Of a stretch of 64,000 nt of DNA, positions 1-8,990 are shown piece after piece. The notes below the pieces were generated by a model. It worked only from the letters and a program-made list of their open reading frames with translations, made no database searches and had not been told where the DNA came from. Made by a program: the position numbers and the translations under genes. The stretch is from contig NZ_JALHQD010000001.1 of assembly GCF_022842145.1 (NCBI RefSeq), positions 901,701-965,700 on the forward strand, given 5' to 3'. Source of the DNA: Tabrizicola sp. (lineage in GTDB: Bacteria > Pseudomonadota > Alphaproteobacteria > Rhodobacterales > Rhodobacteraceae). Position 1 is the first letter of the stretch; the number at the start of each line of letters is the position of its first letter.

Positions 1-768
1 CTGTTCATCGAGACCTCGGGCTGCCTGCCGATGTGCGGGCATGGGCTGATCGGGACGGTGACGATGGGGATCGAGAACGGGCTGATTTCCCCGCGCGCGC
101 CGGGGCGGTTGGCGGTGGATGCTCCAGCTGGGAAGGTCGAGGTTTCGTATATACAGGACGGGCGGTTTGTTGAGGAAGTGCGGCTGACCAATGTGCCGGG
201 TTTCCTTTATGCAGAAGGACTTACGGCGGAGGTGGAGGGTTTGGGCGAGGTCGTTGTGGACGTGGCCTATGGCGGCAACTTCTATGCGATTGTCGAGCCG
301 CAGAAGGCGTTCCGCGACATGGCCGACCATACGGCGGGGGAGCTGGTGGGGTGGTCGCCGAAGCTGCGGGCAGCGCTGAATGCGAAGTATGAGTTCGTGC
401 ATCCGGAGCATCCGGCGATCCAAGGGCTGAGCCATATCCTGTGGACCGGCAAGCCGACGGTGCCGGGGGCGCATGCGCGTAACGCCGTGTTTTATGGGGA
501 AAAAGCGATTGATCGCAGCCCCTGCGGGACGGGGACCTCGGCCCGGATGGCGCAGCTGGTGGCGAAGGGGAAGCTGGCCGTGGGCGACGAGTTCCACCAT
601 GAGAGCATCATCGGGTCGATCTTCAAGGGGCGGGTCGAGGCGGCGGCCACGGTGGCAGGGCGGGAGGCGATTGTACCCTCCATCGCCGGGTGGGCGCGGC
701 AGACGGGGATCAACACGATCTTCATCGACGACCGCGATCCGTTTGCGCATGGGTTCGTGGTGAAGTAG
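1..768 (+). CDS. Proline racemase / 4-hydroxyproline 2-epimerase family protein (5' truncated by window edge)
   Basis: Frame open from base 1 (LFIETSGCLPMCGHGLIGTVT); both catalytic Cys motifs present: MCGHGLIG and DRSPCGTGTSARMA. Confidence 0.9.
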   Translation: MFIETSGCLPMCGHGLIGTVTMGIENGLISPRAPGRLAVDAPAGKVEVSYIQDGRFVEEVRLTNVPGFLYAEGLTAEVEGLGEVVVDVAYGGNFYAIVEPQKAFRDMADHTAGELVGWSPKLRAALNAKYEFVHPEHPAIQGLSHILWTGKPTVPGAHARNAVFYGEKAIDRSPCGTGTSARMAQLVAKGKLAVGDEFHHESIIGSIFKGRVEAAATVAGREAIVPSIAGWARQTGINTIFIDDRDPFAHGFVVK

Positions 769-1013
769 CCTCTGGTCCGGCGTTCGCCGTGTTAGATCAA
801 GGGGTTGGCTGTAGATACGGCGTCTTCTTTCCGTCTACATCGCGTCTACACCCCATGCATACGCGCGTATGCACGGGGGGCCGTTAACCATCCGTCGCGA
901 ATCGGGGTTGGGCGGGTGCCCCCCACCCCCGGCCCCTCCCCGCGGATGGGAAGGGGAGGCGCTTGGGGTGTCTGGTGCGCTGAGGGGTTGGGGGAGCGCC
1001 TGGGGTGGGCGGC

Positions 1014-1051
1014 GGATGCCTCCGGCGGGGATATTTGGGGCAAGGTGAATG
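1014..1051 (+). repeat. Intergenic repeat GGATGCCTCCGGCGGGGATATTTG...TGAAxGG, copy 1
   Basis: Same core at 17851-17894 (reverse complement), 29557-29595; partial at 26831-26863. Confidence 0.8.
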
Positions 1052-1117
1052 GGCAGGGGGTCGGAGGGGGCCGCCGGGCGTTGGTGTGGTAGGGTGAGGC
1101 GGTGCGGTTGAGGTTGG

Positions 1118-1828
1118 GTGATTGGGATGAAGAGGGTTCTGGTTGTTGCTGCGGTGCTGGTTGCGTTGGGCTGGGTGGTCTTCTCGCAGGGACGGTACAG
1201 CTGGCATCAGAAACTGACCATCACCGTCGAGAGCCCGTCGGGCGAGGTCTCGGCCTCCGCGGTCAGCGCGGTCAGGTGGCGCAAGCAGTGGTTCGATTGG
1301 GATGGCATGGGCTGGAGTTATGGCCTGACCGGCGAGGCGGTGGTGGTCGAGGTCACGCCGGGGCGATATCTGTTTGCACTGCTCAAAGGGGCGGGGACGA
1401 CGGAATACATGGGCTCGGTCGCAGCCGCCTCGATCGCCGGGCGCGAGGGGCGGGTGATCGACGGAGCGCTGTTCGCCGAGGTCCAGGGCAAGCGCGACCG
1501 CGCGGCGGGTGTGATCACGCTGCCGGACTATCAGTATCCGATACTGGTGACGTTTGGCGACATCGCCGATCCCGCAAGCGTGATGCTGGTCGACCCGGAG
1601 GACCTTGCGGCCGTGTTTGGGGAGGGGGTGCGGTTGCAGGCGGTGACGCTGGAGATCACGCGGGAGGCGGTGACGGAGGGGCTGGTTGAGGGGGTTTTGG
1701 GGTGGATTGGAGACTACCAAAAAAACCAGTGGCGCCTGGACGGAAAGAGTTGTGTTGCTTGTCCGATCTCGAGCGAAAACTTGGCCGATCTTATGTCAGC
1801 AGGCGTCTTTATCGTCAGAAGAAACTGA
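1118..1828 (+). CDS. Hypothetical protein with N-terminal membrane anchor/signal segment
   Basis: 236 aa ORF, MKRVLVVAAVLVALGWVVFSQG hydrophobic N-terminus; real start may be MKRVL. Confidence 0.65.
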   Translation: MIGMKRVLVVAAVLVALGWVVFSQGRYSWHQKLTITVESPSGEVSASAVSAVRWRKQWFDWDGMGWSYGLTGEAVVVEVTPGRYLFALLKGAGTTEYMGSVAAASIAGREGRVIDGALFAEVQGKRDRAAGVITLPDYQYPILVTFGDIADPASVMLVDPEDLAAVFGEGVRLQAVTLEITREAVTEGLVEGVLGWIGDYQKNQWRLDGKSCVACPISSENLADLMSAGVFIVRRN

Positions 1829-1882
1829 GATAGCGACACGTTCCACTGGTGCGCTGAAGCACACCCTACTCTGTAGGTGCCA

Positions 1883-3739
1883 TCACCCCTTCGCCGAGAA
1901 GTAGTCCGCGATGGTCTTGGCCATTGCCTCGGAAATCCCGTCCACCGCCTGCAAGTCCGACAGCCCCGCCCGCGCCACCGCCTTGGCGCTGCCGAAGTGT
2001 TGCAGGAGGGCGCGTTTGCGGGTGGCTCCGATGCCGGGGATGTCGTCGAGGGGGGTCAGGCTGACGGCCTTGGCACGTTTGGCGCGGTGGGCGCCGATGG
2101 CCCAGCGGTGGGCCTCGTCCCGCAGGCGCTGGATGAAGTAGAGGACGGGGTCGTTGCGTTGCAGGGCGAAGGGGCGCTCACCCGGGCGGTGGAATTCTTC
2201 TTTCCCGGCGTCGCGGTCGATGCCTTTGGCGACGCCGACCATCGGGATGTCTTCGACGCCGAGTTCCGACATGATCCCGGCCACGGCCGAGACCTGACCT
2301 TGGCCGCCGTCGATCAGCAGAAGGTCGGGCCACATGTCGGACTTCCGCTCCGGGTCTTCCTTCAGCAGGCGTTCGAAGCGGCGGGTCAGGACTTCCTTCA
2401 TCATGCCGAAGTCGTCGGAATTGGCCCCGGCCTCGGACTTGATGTTGAACTTGCGGTATTGCGATTTCAGGAAGCCATCCGCCCCGGCCACGATCATGCC
2501 ACCCACGGCATTGGTGCCCTGGATGTGGGAGTTGTCGTAGACCTCGATCCGCTGCGGCGGGGCGTCGAGGTCGAAGGCTTCGGCGAGGCCGGTGAGGAGC
2601 TTGTTCTGCGTCGTGGACTCGGCCATCCGGCGGGCAAGGCTTTCGCGGGCGTTGCGGGCGGCGTTTTCCACCAGCTCGGCCTTCTCGCCGCGTTGGGGAA
2701 TGGCAAGCTCGACCTTGTGGCCGGCGCGGATGCACAGCGCCTCGGCCACGAGGTCGGGGTTGTCGACGGGGTGCGACAGAAGGATCAACCGGGGCGGTTC
2801 CTTATCGTCGTAGAACTGGGTGAGGAAGGCCTCCATGATCTCGGGCGCTTCGGCCCCCGCGCCAGTCTTGGGGTAGAAGTCGCGGTTGCCCCAGGACTGG
2901 TTGGCGCGGATGAAGAAGACCTGGACGCAGGCCTGCCCGTGTTCGAGGTGGAGGGCGACGACGTCGGCTTCGGAGACGCCCTGCGGGTTGATGCCCTGGG
3001 TCTGCTGGACCTGGGTCAGCGCCTTGATCCGGTCGCGCAGGGCGGCGGCGCGTTCGAACTCCATCTGGGCCGAGGCCTCGGTCATGGCGCGGGCCAGGTC
3101 GGCCTGGACCGAGGTGGTCTTGCCTTCGAGGAAGCGTTTGGCGTCGTCGACGAGGGTAGCGTAACCCTCGGGGGAAATCTTGCCGACGCAGGGCGCGCTG
3201 CAGCGCTTGATCTGGAATTGCAGGCAGGGGCGGGTGCGGCTGTCGAAGATGGAGTCGGAACAGTTGCGGAGAAGGAAGACCTTCTGCAGCTGGTTCAGGG
3301 TGCGGTTGACGGCGCCCGCGCTGGCGAAGGGGCCGAAGTAGGCGCCCTTTTCGGACTTCTTGCCGCGATGCTTCTTGATCTGCGGATAGGGGTGTTCGGC
3401 CGAGATCAGGATGTTCGGGAATGACTTGTCGTCGCGCAGAAGCACGTTGTAGCGCGGCTTCAGCTGCTTGATCAGGTTCTGTTCAAGAAGCAGCGCCTCA
3501 AGTTCCGTCCGGGTGGTCAGGAACATCATCGAGACGGTCTCGAAGATCATCCGGGCGATGCGGCCGGAGTGGCCCGAGGGGCGGGCGTAGTTCGATACGC
3601 GGGCCTTCAGGTTGCGGGCCTTGCCGACGTACAGCACCTCGGACGCGGCATTCAGCATCCGGTAGACCCCAGGGCTACCGTCGAGAGTCTTCAGGTAATC
3701 CTGGATCACCTCATGTCCGCTGCGGGGTTTTTCGTCCAT
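1883..3739 (-). CDS. uvrC: Excinuclease ABC subunit C
   Basis: 618 aa; GIY-YIG start ([32 protein letters not shown]), UVR region, C-terminal [18 protein letters not shown] HhH. Confidence 0.97.
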   Translation of the reverse strand: MDEKPRSGHEVIQDYLKTLDGSPGVYRMLNAASEVLYVGKARNLKARVSNYARPSGHSGRIARMIFETVSMMFLTTRTELEALLLEQNLIKQLKPRYNVLLRDDKSFPNILISAEHPYPQIKKHRGKKSEKGAYFGPFASAGAVNRTLNQLQKVFLLRNCSDSIFDSRTRPCLQFQIKRCSAPCVGKISPEGYATLVDDAKRFLEGKTTSVQADLARAMTEASAQMEFERAAALRDRIKALTQVQQTQGINPQGVSEADVVALHLEHGQACVQVFFIRANQSWGNRDFYPKTGAGAEAPEIMEAFLTQFYDDKEPPRLILLSHPVDNPDLVAEALCIRAGHKVELAIPQRGEKAELVENAARNARESLARRMAESTTQNKLLTGLAEAFDLDAPPQRIEVYDNSHIQGTNAVGGMIVAGADGFLKSQYRKFNIKSEAGANSDDFGMMKEVLTRRFERLLKEDPERKSDMWPDLLLIDGGQGQVSAVAGIMSELGVEDIPMVGVAKGIDRDAGKEEFHRPGERPFALQRNDPVLYFIQRLRDEAHRWAIGAHRAKRAKAVSLTPLDDIPGIGATRKRALLQHFGSAKAVARAGLSDLQAVDGISEAMAKTIADYFSAKG

Positions 3740-4039
3740 GATTTACACTATGTCGATTCTTGGTCCGGGCTGCCACCGAACCGGGGTCTAAGCAAGAGCA
3801 AAGCTGTCCACGGAATCTGGGGATAACTCTGCGGAGAAGATTTCGGGAGCGTCGAATTTCCCTTGTTTTAAGGCCTCTTCACCGGGATGCCTATATTTTA
3901 GGCACATAGGGAACCCTTTGAAAACGTTATAAAGATTTTCGCGAGTTTTGCAAATCCCTGAATTTCCACGTGAATTATGACGGACACGTGAACCCGCCTT
4001 AAGAAGTGGACAAGTTGCCGCGGGTGACCGATGGAAGGG

Positions 4040-4813
4040 CTATTCCACGCCTAGAACGTCAGGCGTTTTCCAGCCGAGGTGCTGGCCACCGTCGACGGCG
4101 ATGAACTGGCCGGTGACGCCTGGACTATCCAGGAAAAACCCCAGCGCCGCGGTGATGTCCTGCGGGTTCGCGCCACGGCCAAGGACGGTGGCGGCGCGCT
4201 GGCGGTCGAAGTGGTCCTGGCTTTGCCGGGCACCCTTCAGCGTCGGGCCGGGCCCGATGCCGTTGACACGGACATGCGGGGCGAGGCCCTGCGCGGCGGT
4301 CTGGGTCAGCGCCCAGAGGCCCATCTTGGCGAGGGTGTAGGTGCTGAACTCGGGCGTCAGTTTCAGGATGCGCTGGTCGATCATGTTGACGACCAGGCCT
4401 TGGGCCAAGGGCTCGCCGTTGTCGTCCATGGTGGCTGGGGGGCATTGCTTGGCAAAGGCCTGGATCAGGACGTAGGGCGCGCGCAGGTTGGATTCGATGT
4501 GGCGGTCCCAGCTTTGGCGCGTCGCGGTGTCGATCCGGTCGTATTCGAAGATCGAGGCGTTGTTCACCAGCACGGTCAGCGGTCCCAATGCGGCGGTGAC
4601 GGCGGGGACAAGCGCCTGGACCTGCGCCTCGTCCAGAAGGTCCGCATGGAAGGACTGCGCTTTGCGGCCCATCGCGCGGATCTCGGCGACGACGGTTTCG
4701 GCTTCGTCGGCGGAGGACGCGTAGTGCACGGCAACATCGTGCCCGCGCTGCGCGAGATAAAGCGCCATCGCGCGGCCAAGCCGCTTGCCTGCGCCCGTTA
4801 CCAGTGCCGTCAT
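4040..4813 (-). CDS. SDR family oxidoreductase (pteridine reductase/FolM-like)
   Basis: MTALVTGAGKRLGRAMALYLAQRG Rossmann motif, NNASIFEYD, YTLAKMGLWALT (YxxxK). Confidence 0.85.
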   Translation of the reverse strand: MTALVTGAGKRLGRAMALYLAQRGHDVAVHYASSADEAETVVAEIRAMGRKAQSFHADLLDEAQVQALVPAVTAALGPLTVLVNNASIFEYDRIDTATRQSWDRHIESNLRAPYVLIQAFAKQCPPATMDDNGEPLAQGLVVNMIDQRILKLTPEFSTYTLAKMGLWALTQTAAQGLAPHVRVNGIGPGPTLKGARQSQDHFDRQRAATVLGRGANPQDITAALGFFLDSPGVTGQFIAVDGGQHLGWKTPDVLGVE

Positions 4814-4995
4814 TTCGCCTTGCCCCCGCAATCGCACGTCTTCGTGCCGATCAGGTAGCGCCCGCATTTGCCGCAGACAGGGGCGACTTTGCGTTTCCGC
4901 ATCACTCGGGGCAGCGCGCCGGGGAAAAGCGCTCGGCCGATCAGGGCGACGAGGACCATTGCCAGAAGGAAGAAGAGGATGACCTTGAACAGCAT
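4810..4995 (-). CDS. Small membrane protein with C-terminal CxxC...CxC zinc-ribbon-like tail
   Basis: 61 aa; MLFKVILFFLLAMVLVALIG TM, CGKCGRYLIGTKTCDCGGKAK; ATGA overlap with the SDR start. Confidence 0.65.
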   Translation of the reverse strand: MLFKVILFFLLAMVLVALIGRALFPGALPRVMRKRKVAPVCGKCGRYLIGTKTCDCGGKAK

Positions 4996-5787
4996 CTAGA
5001 GGCCGTACCTTGCCCAAAGCGCCCGGTCCTCGACCGCACCCAGGGTCTCATCCACCAGCGACAGGCCAAAACGCTGGAAGAGGCTGCGCTTGCGGCCAAG
5101 GGGAACGAGTTTCACCTTGTCGCCGTAAAGCTCTTTCAGCTTCGGGGTCATGTGGGCGACTCCGTCGGTTAGGCCCAGGTCCACCGACTGCTGGCCGGTC
5201 CAGATGTCGGCGTTGAAGAGGTCCGCGCTGTCGTCCAGTCGGATTCCCCGACTGCGGCGGACGTGGTCGATGAAGGCCTGATGGATCGGGGTCTGCAGGG
5301 CCTTGAGGCGATCGATGTCCTCGGGCTTCTGCGGCAGGAAGGGGTCGGCAAAGCTTTTGGACCGTCCCGCGGTGATGACCCGGCGTTCGACACCTTGGCG
5401 CGCCATCAACTCGGGGAAGCCGAAGCTGGCGAAGATCACGCCGATGGAGCCGACGAGGCTGCTTTCGTCCACCCAGATGTCATCGGCCGCGCAGGCCAGC
5501 CAGTAGCCGCCCGAGGCCGCGACATCCTCGACGAAGGCGTGGACCGGGACCTTCTTTTCCTCGGCCAAACGCCGGATGCGCGCCGCGATCAGCGAGGACT
5601 GGACCGCCGATCCGCCCGGCGAGTTCACCAGAAGCGCCACGGCGGCGGGCTTCAACTTGAACGCCTTCTCGATCAGCGGGGTCAATGCCTCGTCGTTCAG
5701 GCTGCGGGTGCCGGTGCCAATGGTGCCGCCAAGGCGGATCACGGGGACAAGCGTGGGTTTGGGCAGGAAGGGGATGAAGCGGCGCAT
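4996..5787 (-). CDS. S49 family peptidase, SppA-like
   Basis: 263 aa from MRRFIPFLPKP; NSPGGSAVQSS, EDVAASGGYWLACAADDIWVDESSLVGSIGVI active-site Ser context. Confidence 0.92.
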   Translation of the reverse strand: MRRFIPFLPKPTLVPVIRLGGTIGTGTRSLNDEALTPLIEKAFKLKPAAVALLVNSPGGSAVQSSLIAARIRRLAEEKKVPVHAFVEDVAASGGYWLACAADDIWVDESSLVGSIGVIFASFGFPELMARQGVERRVITAGRSKSFADPFLPQKPEDIDRLKALQTPIHQAFIDHVRRSRGIRLDDSADLFNADIWTGQQSVDLGLTDGVAHMTPKLKELYGDKVKLVPLGRKRSLFQRFGLSLVDETLGAVEDRALWARYGL

Positions 5788-5848
5788 GGCGCCAGAGGTA
5801 AGGCGTCTGGGGCTTGCGGGCAAGGGCAGGGCGCGGCAGGGTTCGGCA

Positions 5849-6730
5849 ATGATCGACAAGCTGGAAATGTTCATCGCATTGGCCAAGGAGCGGCACTTCG
5901 GTCGCGCGGCCGAGGTGTGCGGGGTGACGCAGCCCTCGCTGTCCAGTGCGATCCGGCAGCTGGAGGACCAGCTGGGCGTGCAGCTGGTCTTCCGGGGCAG
6001 CCGGTTCCAGGGCCTGACGCCCGAAGGCCAGCGGGTGCTGGATCGCGCGCTGGGCATCGTCGGCGATGTGCGGGCACTCAAGGATGAGATGCGTGTGGTG
6101 CGGTCGGGCCTATCGGGCAATCTGCGGATCGGGGTCATCCCGACGGCGCTGCCGATGGTGGCGGACCTGACCGGACCTTTCACGCAAAAGCACCCTAACG
6201 TCCGGGTGTCGATCCTGTCGCGGACCAGCGTCGAGATCCTGACCGGGATCGAGGCCTTGGATCTTGAGGCCGGGATCACCTACCTGGACAACGAGCCCCT
6301 GGGCCGGGTGTCGCAGGTGCCTTTGTATACGGAGTTCTACCGGTTGCTGATTGCACCGGGGTCAGAAATGGCCTCGCGTCGGCATGTCACCTGGAACGAG
6401 TTGTCGACGGTGCCCTTGTGCCTTCTGACCTCGGACATGCAGAACCGGCGGATCGTGAACCAGCACCTGGGCGAGGCCGGCGTGGATGCGGCGCCGATGA
6501 TCGAGTCGAACTCCACGATGGCGCTGGTAGCGCATGTGCTGACCGGGCGCTGGGCAAGCGTGGTGCCGAAGAAACTGGCCGACATGTTCGTGGCGGATGG
6601 GCGGTTGCATTCGATCCCTATCGTCGAGCCGGAGGCCGAGCACACCGTCGGCCTGATCGCGGCCCGTCGGGACCCGCAGACACCGGTCTTGCAGGCGCTG
6701 GTCGATGAAGCGGTCAGACTGTTTCGATAG
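5849..6730 (+). CDS. LysR family transcriptional regulator (probable fds operon regulator)
   Basis: MIDKLEMFIALAKERHFGRAAEVCGVTQPSLSSAIRQLEDQLGVQLVFRG LTTR HTH; directly upstream of fdsG. Confidence 0.92.
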   Translation: MIDKLEMFIALAKERHFGRAAEVCGVTQPSLSSAIRQLEDQLGVQLVFRGSRFQGLTPEGQRVLDRALGIVGDVRALKDEMRVVRSGLSGNLRIGVIPTALPMVADLTGPFTQKHPNVRVSILSRTSVEILTGIEALDLEAGITYLDNEPLGRVSQVPLYTEFYRLLIAPGSEMASRRHVTWNELSTVPLCLLTSDMQNRRIVNQHLGEAGVDAAPMIESNSTMALVAHVLTGRWASVVPKKLADMFVADGRLHSIPIVEPEAEHTVGLIAARRDPQTPVLQALVDEAVRLFR

Positions 6731-6778
6731 GCTACGTCTATCGACTGACGGTATATCGACATTGATTAGCCTATCAAT
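6725..6778. promoter_or_regulatory. Candidate LysR-type operator region upstream of fdsG
   Basis: Two inverted repeats: CGATAG-N7-CTATCG (6725-6743) and ATTGAT-N6-ATCAAT (6761-6778) between lysR stop and fdsG start. Confidence 0.5.
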
Positions 6779-6819
6779 CCGGGGGTATACATTTGCATGC
6801 TAGCCAGAGGTTTGCCCGC

Positions 6820-7278
6820 ATGCTTGATTCCCACGTCCACTCCGACCGGATCGCCGAGATCCTGAACGCGCATCAGGGGCTGGAGGGGCCGCTCCTTCCC
6901 ATCCTGCACGCGATTCAGGCGGCGTTCGGCTATGTGCCGGATAGCGCCATTCCGCAGATCGCGGCGGCCTTGATGCTGTCGAAGGCGGAAGTGCACGGAG
7001 TGATCAGCTTCTACCACGATTTCCGCGCGGCACCTGTCGGGCGGCATGTGCTGAAGCTGTGCCGGGCCGAGGCGTGTCAGACCGTGGGCGGGGACGCGGT
7101 GGCGGACCGGATCAAAGCGGCGCTGGGCATCGACTGGCACGAGACGACCCCCGACGGACGCGTGACGCTGGAGCCGGTGTTCTGCCTGGGCCTGTGCGCC
7201 TGCGGACCGGCGGCGATGGTCGACGGGCGGCTGGTCGGTCGCTGTGACGAAAGCGTGCTGGCAGAGGTGGCGAAATGA
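6820..7278 (+). CDS. fdsG: NAD-dependent formate dehydrogenase gamma subunit (NuoE-like)
   Basis: GVISFYHDFRAAPVGRHVLKLCRAEACQTVGG and FCLGLCACGPAAMVDGRLVGR 2Fe-2S motifs; first position in fds operon; alternative upstream ATG at 6793. Confidence 0.92.
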   Translation: MLDSHVHSDRIAEILNAHQGLEGPLLPILHAIQAAFGYVPDSAIPQIAAALMLSKAEVHGVISFYHDFRAAPVGRHVLKLCRAEACQTVGGDAVADRIKAALGIDWHETTPDGRVTLEPVFCLGLCACGPAAMVDGRLVGRCDESVLAEVAK

Positions 7279-8780
7279 AGCTTTACGTTCCGCTGGATAG
7301 TGCTGCCGTCGCTTTGGGGGCCGACAAGCTGGCTGCGGCGATTGCGGCCGAGGCTGCGTCGCGTGGGGTTGAGGTCGAGATCGTCCGCAACGGCTCGCGC
7401 GGGATGGTCTGGCTGGAGCCGCTGGTCGAAGTGGTGACCGATGCTGGCCGCCTGGGTTTCGGCCCGATGACCGTGGCGGATGTGCCGGGGCTGTTCGGCG
7501 ATCTGGCGTCACATCCGAAGGCCCACGGACTGGTCGATGAACTGCCTTGGATGAAGGGTCAGACCCGTCTGACCTTTGCCCGGGTGGGTGTGATCGATCC
7601 GCTGTCGCTGAAGGATTACGTCGCGCATGGCGGCCTTGTCGGGCTGGAACGCGCCGCCAAGATGACCAAGGCCGAAATCGTGGCCGAGGTGACGGAGTCC
7701 GGCCTGCGCGGGCGCGGGGGCGCGGGCTTCCCGACGGGGATCAAGTGGAAGACGGTGTCCGAGGCGCCGGGCGAGCTGAAGTACATCGTCTGCAACGCGG
7801 ACGAGGGCGACAGCGCCACTTTTGCCGACCGGATGCTGATGGAGGGTGACCCCTTCACGCTGATCGAGGGCATGGCGATTGCCGGTTTGGCCTGCGGGGC
7901 GACCAAGGGCTACGTCTACATCCGCAGCGAATACCCGGTGGCGATCCGGGTGATGGAAGCCGCGGTGAAGATCGCCCAGGACGCCAAGGTGCTGGGCCCG
8001 GCCTTCGACATGGAGGTTCGCGTCGGCGCCGGGGCCTATGTCTGCGGCGAGGAGACCTCGCTGCTGAACAGCCTGGAGGGCAAGCGGGGCGTGGTCCGGG
8101 CCAAGCCGCCGTTGCCGGCGCTGCAGGGGTTCATGGGTCGCCCGACCGTGGTCAACAACGTGATCTCGCTGGCCTCGGTGCCGGTGATCATGGCCAAGGG
8201 GGCTGCGTTCTACAAGGACTTCGGGCTGGGCCGCAGCCGTGGGACGATCCCGCTGCAGATCGCCGGGAACGTGAAACGCGGTGGGCTTTATGAGGTGGCG
8301 TTCGGCCTGACCCTCGGCCAGATCGTCAATGCGATCGGCGGCGGTACGGCCTCGGGTCGTCCGGTCAAGGCGGTGCAGGTGGGTGGCCCCTTGGGCGCCT
8401 GGTTCCCGCCGTCGCTGTTCGATACGCCGTTCGGGTACGAGGAGTTCGGCGCAAAGGACGGGTTGATCGGCCACGCCGGTCTGACCATCGCCGACGACAC
8501 GACCGACATGCTGCACATGGCCCGCTTCGCGATGGAGTTCTGCACCATCGAATCCTGCGGCAAATGCACCCCCTGCCGCATCGGCGCGGTGCGGGGGGTC
8601 GAGACGCTGGACCGTCTGGCCGCCGGTGACGTCAGCGCGATTCCGCTGCTGACCGACCTCTGCAGCACGATGAAATCCGGTTCGCTTTGCGCTTTGGGCG
8701 GCTTCACCCCATATCCGGTGATGAGCGCACTGACGCACTTCCCCGACGACTTCGCCCGCGCGAAGGAGGCAGCCGAATGA
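7275..8780 (+). CDS. fdsB: NAD-dependent formate dehydrogenase beta subunit (NuoF-like)
   Basis: GLRGRGGAGFPTGIKW, NADEGDSATFADRMLMEGDP, GAYVCGEETSLLNSLEGKRG, ESCGKCTPCRIG. Confidence 0.95.
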   Translation: MKLYVPLDSAAVALGADKLAAAIAAEAASRGVEVEIVRNGSRGMVWLEPLVEVVTDAGRLGFGPMTVADVPGLFGDLASHPKAHGLVDELPWMKGQTRLTFARVGVIDPLSLKDYVAHGGLVGLERAAKMTKAEIVAEVTESGLRGRGGAGFPTGIKWKTVSEAPGELKYIVCNADEGDSATFADRMLMEGDPFTLIEGMAIAGLACGATKGYVYIRSEYPVAIRVMEAAVKIAQDAKVLGPAFDMEVRVGAGAYVCGEETSLLNSLEGKRGVVRAKPPLPALQGFMGRPTVVNNVISLASVPVIMAKGAAFYKDFGLGRSRGTIPLQIAGNVKRGGLYEVAFGLTLGQIVNAIGGGTASGRPVKAVQVGGPLGAWFPPSLFDTPFGYEEFGAKDGLIGHAGLTIADDTTDMLHMARFAMEFCTIESCGKCTPCRIGAVRGVETLDRLAAGDVSAIPLLTDLCSTMKSGSLCALGGFTPYPVMSALTHFPDDFARAKEAAE

Positions 8781-8986
8781 CCGATGCCGTCAAAGGCCCG
8801 GCGTCGTATTTCCCCTCGATCGAGAAGAAATACGGCCAGCCCGTGGGTCATTGGTTCGACCAGATCCAGGACAAGCTCGACCAGCCGCACATGGCGATCG
8901 TCGCTTTCCTGAAAGACACCCACGCGATGGGCCACGGCCACGCCAACGCCATTGTCGCCCACCAGCTTGCCGCACGGAAAGGCTAA
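8777..8986 (+). CDS. Small DUF4287-like protein inside the fds operon
   Basis: 69 aa MTDAVKGPASYFPSIEKKYGQPVGHWFDQIQDKLDQPHMAIVAFLKDTHAMGHGHANAIVAHQLAARKG; 4-bp ATGA overlap with fdsB stop and 4 nt before fdsA start. Confidence 0.8.
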   Translation: MTDAVKGPASYFPSIEKKYGQPVGHWFDQIQDKLDQPHMAIVAFLKDTHAMGHGHANAIVAHQLAARKG

Positions 8987-8990
8987 TAAG

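Noticed and set aside
846-960. GC-rich hairpin CCCCTCCCC...GGGAAGGGG near 925-960 as a specific regulatory site
   Set aside because: Common type of GC-rich intergenic hairpin in such genomes; no specific evidence beyond base composition
1877-3424. 515-aa plus-strand ORF opposite uvrC
   Set aside because: Antisense shadow of uvrC
3800-3830. Replication-origin candidate from a DnaA-box-like GGGGATAA
   Set aside because: Single imperfect box, no cluster, no dnaA/hemE/parAB neighbours
3911-3925. GAAC-N7-AAAC resembling an alphaproteobacterial LexA box upstream of uvrC
   Set aside because: One mismatch in the core and ~170 bp from the start codon; chance match likely
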